Origin: Lachnospiraceae bacterium
GTDB lineage: Bacteria; Bacillota; Clostridia; Lachnospirales; Lachnospiraceae
Assembly (NCBI GenBank): GCA_021199495.1
Contig: JAJQHY010000081.1
Location: 1-64,000, forward strand
Direction: 5' to 3'
Length of the DNA stretch: 64,000 nucleotides
Of this stretch, positions 61,586 to 64,000 are shown piece after piece; the stretch's first letter is position 1; each line of letters starts with the position of its first letter. The position numbers and the translations under genes were made by a program. The notes under the pieces are model-generated. The model saw only the letters and a list, made by a program, of their open reading frames with translations. It made no database searches and had not been told where the DNA came from.

Positions 61586-61612
61586 ATAGTTCCTTTTTAT
61601 GTTTCACACATA

Positions 61613-61654
61613 TGTTGCAGGTGGTGAGCAGCGTTGGCGGTTCATACTGCAACA
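61613..61654 (-). other. Stem-loop upstream of the ECF S-component gene
   Basis: TGTTGCAG (61613-61620) and CTGCAACA (61647-61654) form an 8-bp stem with a 26-base loop just before the ribosome binding site of the S-component gene. It may tune expression relative to the DUF4430 gene. Confidence 0.4.
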
Positions 61655-61686
61655 GAGTCCGGCGGCGGAAAGATGACATGGAGCGC

Positions 61687-61727
61687 AAAAGAACCGCCTG
61701 CGTTCCTGTACTGAAAGCAGACGGTTC
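61687..61727 (-). terminator. Terminator-like hairpin after the DUF4430 gene
   Basis: On the minus strand GAACCGTCTGC and GCAGGCGGTTC pair (one G-U) and are followed by TTTTGCG. Partial read-through would still express the S-component gene. Confidence 0.6.
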
Positions 61728-61738
61728 ATGCAATGAGC

Positions 61739-62164
61739 TTAGTAGCTGTATACAGTGTATTCGATGGTATAGACTTCTCCGTCGTTGACAGGCTGTGAGT
61801 CAATGCCGTAGTTACAGTATTCACCGTCTACATAGAAAGCCCAGTAGGCGCCGTCCGTATTGTAATCCGCGGTGACACCGTTGACGGTTTCCACATACAT
61901 ACCATAGTCGGATTCCGTACCGTCGTAAGTCAGTCCCTCGGTCTCATCCATCGCCTGACGCAGATATTCAGCGTCCGTTTTTATGGAATAGGAGGTGATC
62001 ACTCCCTCATTGTCGATCACTTCGATCGTCAGAGCCTTGCTCCCCTCAGATGCGGACGGAGACATAACTGTATAGATGACAGCGAATAACGCGATCAGTG
62101 CCACCAGGATCAGCACCGCAATCAGGCCCTTTTTGCCGGATTTTCCGGTTTGCTTTTGTGCCAT
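61739..62164 (-). CDS. DUF4430 protein, secreted or membrane-anchored
   Basis: A 141-residue protein with a Lys-rich N-terminus, one hydrophobic segment (about residues 14-34, LIAVLILVALIALFAVIYTV) and an extracytoplasmic DUF4430 domain (TYDGTESDYGMYVETVNGV, GAYWAFYVDGEYCNYGID). DUF4430 is related to the beta domain of transcobalamin. There is no lipobox Cys, so it is probably signal-anchored or cleaved. It likely captures ligand for the ECF S component encoded 150 bases downstream. GAAAGGAG precedes the start. Confidence 0.75.
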   Translation of the reverse strand: MAQKQTGKSGKKGLIAVLILVALIALFAVIYTVMSPSASEGSKALTIEVIDNEGVITSYSIKTDAEYLRQAMDETEGLTYDGTESDYGMYVETVNGVTADYNTDGAYWAFYVDGEYCNYGIDSQPVNDGEVYTIEYTVYSY

Positions 62165-62200
62165 GATGGAAATCTCCTTTCTTTATTTCAGTCGCCTCTG

Positions 62201-62229
62201 ACTATAGCATAAGGCAGAAAAAATGGCAA
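62201..62229 (-). promoter_or_regulatory. Promoter for the DUF4430-ECF genes
   Basis: On the minus strand TTGCCA (62224-62229), 17 bp, TATAGT (62201-62206). No cobalamin riboswitch box is recognisable between it and the gene, because the leader is only about 30 nt. Confidence 0.6.
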
Positions 62230-62326
62230 GACACAAAATTGATCTGGTATTTCGTCGCGATTTGTAAAAGTGGCACAACAAAAAAGCCGGTTTTTTGGTT
62301 TAAATAATACATTTTCACAAAAAGTA

Positions 62327-62355
62327 TTGCAAAGAGAATGAAAATCATGTATCAT
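62327..62355 (+). promoter_or_regulatory. Promoter for the EF-G-like gene
   Basis: TTGCAA (62327-62332), 17 bp, TATCAT (62350-62355), giving a leader of about 75 nt. Confidence 0.55.
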
Positions 62356-62435
62356 AATGAAGATTGTTGAATGATTCGACCGTGCGCGATGCCGGGGAGA
62401 ATCTCAGACTGCTAAATTTTTGGAGGTATGAATGT

Positions 62436-64000
62436 ATGAACGTTTACACAACTGATAAGGTCAGGAACATTGCTTTACTCGGTCATGGCGGCGCGGGCAA
62501 GACCAGCCTGGTGGAAGCGATGGCATATCTGTCCGGCATTACCAGCCGTCTTGGCAAAGTGGATGACGGCACATCGCTTAGTGATTTCGGAAAGGAAGAG
62601 CAGAAACGTAAGATCTCAATTTCTACCTCAGTGATTCCCCTTGAGTGGGAAGGATATAAGATCAACATCCTGGATACCCCCGGCTTTTTTGATTTTGTGG
62701 GAGAAGTGGAGGAAGCACTCTCCGCGGCTGACGGCGCCGTGATTGTGATCAACGGCAAGGCCGGCGTGGAAGCCGGCGCGAAGCGCGCCTGGGATCTGTG
62801 CGAGAAATACAAGCTTCCGCGAATGATTTTCGTCAGCGGCATGGATGTGGATCATGCCTCCTTCCGTCAGGTGGTGGATGATCTGACAGCGCTTTACGGC
62901 AAGGAGATCGCGCCGTTTAAGTTCCCGATCCGCAAGGATGAGAAATTCATCGGCTATGTCAATGCCGTCAGTGAGACCGGCAACCGCTGGTCCGGCAAGG
63001 AAGTCGTTTCCTGTGATATCCCGGATTACTGCCAGCCTTATCTTGAGAAATACCGCGAGTCTTTGATTGAGGCGGTTGCGGAGACCAGCGAGGAGATGAT
63101 GGAGCGTTATTTTGAGGGCGATGAGTTCTCTGTAGATGAGATTCGCGCCGCACTCAAGCACTCTGTCTGCGACGGCTCCGTGGTGCCGGTTTCTCCGGGT
63201 TCCTCCATCGTGATTCAGGGCGTGTATGCACTTTTAGACGATATTGTGAAATATATGCCCAGTCCGGATATGCGTCAGATCGCCGGCATCAATCGTAAAA
63301 ACAACGAGATCTACCAGGCGAATTATGACTTTTCCAAAGCGAAGTCTGCATATATTTACAAGACGATGATGGATCCGTTTATCGGCAAATACAGCCTGAT
63401 CAAGGTCTGCTCCGGCGTCTTAAAGTCAGATGACACCGTATATAATGTGGAGCGCGAGGTTGAGGACAAGATCGGCAAGCTCTATGTCCTGCAGGGCAAT
63501 AAGCCTATTGAGGTGAAGGAGCTTCACGCCGGCGACCTCGGTGCCCTGGCTAAGCTGACCGACGCGAGAACCGGCGACTCTCTGGCAACCAAGGCAACTC
63601 CAATCCTTTATGGTAAGGCGGAGATTTCCAAGCCGTATACATATAAGGCATACAAAGCCAAAAATAAAGACGAAATCGACAAGCTGGCGCAGTCCCTGAC
63701 CAAGATCGGTACAGAGGATCTGACCATCAGAACCGTCAATGACAGCGAGAACCGTCAGATGCTGATTTACGGCATGGGTGATCTGCACCTGGATGTGATT
63801 GCCAGCCGCCTGCTCAATGAATATAAGGTGGAGATGCTCCTGGAGAAACCCCGCGTCGCGTTCCGTGAGACCATCCGTAAGACCGCTGACGTGGAGTATA
63901 AGCACAAAAAGCAGTCCGGCGGACACGGCCAGTATGGCCATGTCAAGATGCGTTTCTCCCCGTCCGATGATATGACGGTCCCCTATGTGTTTACACAGGA
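62436..64000 (+). CDS. EF-G-2-like translational GTPase, 3' end outside window
   Basis: An EF-G paralogue, 521 residues visible, with the rest beyond the window. The P-loop is GHGGAGKTS instead of AHIDAGKT, G3 is DTPGFFDF with Phe where EF-G has the catalytic His, and G4 reads SGMD instead of NKMD. These deviations match the EF-G-2 group (for example the second EF-G of Thermus thermophilus), not the main factor. Domains II and III and the start of domain IV (SGGHGQYGHVKMRF) are intact. ATG 62436 has TGGAGG nine bases upstream. GTP use and ribosome function may differ from EF-G. Confidence 0.88.
   Translation, partial: MNVYTTDKVRNIALLGHGGAGKTSLVEAMAYLSGITSRLGKVDDGTSLSDFGKEEQKRKISISTSVIPLEWEGYKINILDTPGFFDFVGEVEEALSAADGAVIVINGKAGVEAGAKRAWDLCEKYKLPRMIFVSGMDVDHASFRQVVDDLTALYGKEIAPFKFPIRKDEKFIGYVNAVSETGNRWSGKEVVSCDIPDYCQPYLEKYRESLIEAVAETSEEMMERYFEGDEFSVDEIRAALKHSVCDGSVVPVSPGSSIVIQGVYALLDDIVKYMPSPDMRQIAGINRKNNEIYQANYDFSKAKSAYIYKTMMDPFIGKYSLIKVCSGVLKSDDTVYNVEREVEDKIGKLYVLQGNKPIEVKELHAGDLGALAKLTDARTGDSLATKATPILYGKAEISKPYTYKAYKAKNKDEIDKLAQSLTKIGTEDLTIRTVNDSENRQMLIYGMGDLHLDVIASRLLNEYKVEMLLEKPRVAFRETIRKTADVEYKHKKQSGGHGQYGHVKMRFSPSDDMTVPYVFTQ

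Noticed and set aside
61586..62435. Cobalamin riboswitch near the DUF4430-ECF genes
   Set aside because: No GCCACTG-type B12 box or long structured leader is present on the minus strand. The promoter lies only about 40 bases from the DUF4430 start.

Overview
The window looks like a chromosomal segment of a Clostridia-class Firmicute, most likely a Lachnospiraceae gut anaerobe. The evidence is a receiver-less Spo0A-type DNA-binding protein, a SpoVB/MurJ-type flippase, IreB, DUF4317 and DUF1540 proteins, a class B sortase, a threonine T-box, an RqcH homologue, strong AGGAGG-type ribosome binding sites, consensus sigma-A promoters and balanced GC content. Genus and species cannot be told from the sequence alone. 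No rRNA, tRNA, CRISPR array, prophage or complete insertion sequence was seen. Housekeeping genes dominate and most lie on the + strand.

Layout. 1-8.1 kb: ABC exporter, stand-alone Spo0A C-terminal domain protein, glycogen synthase, lipid flippase, and a lone Tat-type solute-binding lipoprotein. 8.1-11.1 kb (minus): DegV protein and RqcH/FbpA, separated by a 0.2 kb inverted-repeat element. 11.2-13.4 kb: small membrane protein, IreB, and a MurA with Asp in place of the catalytic Cys. 13.5-20.8 kb: DUF4317 (minus), sugar isomerase family protein, membrane-anchored SurA/PrsA-like chaperone, cardiolipin synthase, GreA, SEC-C and DUF1540 proteins. 20.8-22.2 kb: infC (AUU start)-rpmI-rplT with an attenuated leader. 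22.2-34.8 kb: PepD, RlmCD-type methyltransferase, GlmS, MATE pump, sortase B, T-box-controlled ThrS, D-lactate dehydrogenase and Na/Pi cotransporter. 34.8-39.8 kb: GntR-ABC operon and an LCP wall-polymer ligase.

39.9-53.9 kb is a large nucleoside-salvage region: two-component system, small membrane protein, uridine phosphorylase, phosphopentomutase, BMP-type nucleoside-binding lipoprotein, the glycyl radical enzyme pair YjjI-YjjW, nucleoside ABC ATPase and two permeases, cytidine deaminase, adenosine deaminase and deoxyribose-phosphate aldolase. Together these can import nucleosides, deaminate them, release (deoxy)ribose-1-phosphate, isomerise it and split deoxyribose-5-phosphate. The uncharacterised YjjI-YjjW pair sits between the transporter's binding protein and its ATPase, which makes it the best candidate here for an undescribed function.

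53.9-64 kb: MoxR-VWA pair, dUTPase-fold protein without the usual catalytic Asp, two tandem paralogous small proteins of unknown function, dTDP-sugar genes rfbB-rfbD, TyrA, an ECF S-component with a DUF4430 protein, and the 5' part of an EF-G-2-like GTPase.

The main non-coding surprise is a family of intergenic inverted-repeat elements. Two copies (about 9134-9329 and 22238-22337) share a 41-nt hairpin core at 38 of 41 positions with a compensatory base-pair change. A third element (52061-52244) has similar architecture and an exact 15-nt match. The outer inverted arms differ at every copy.
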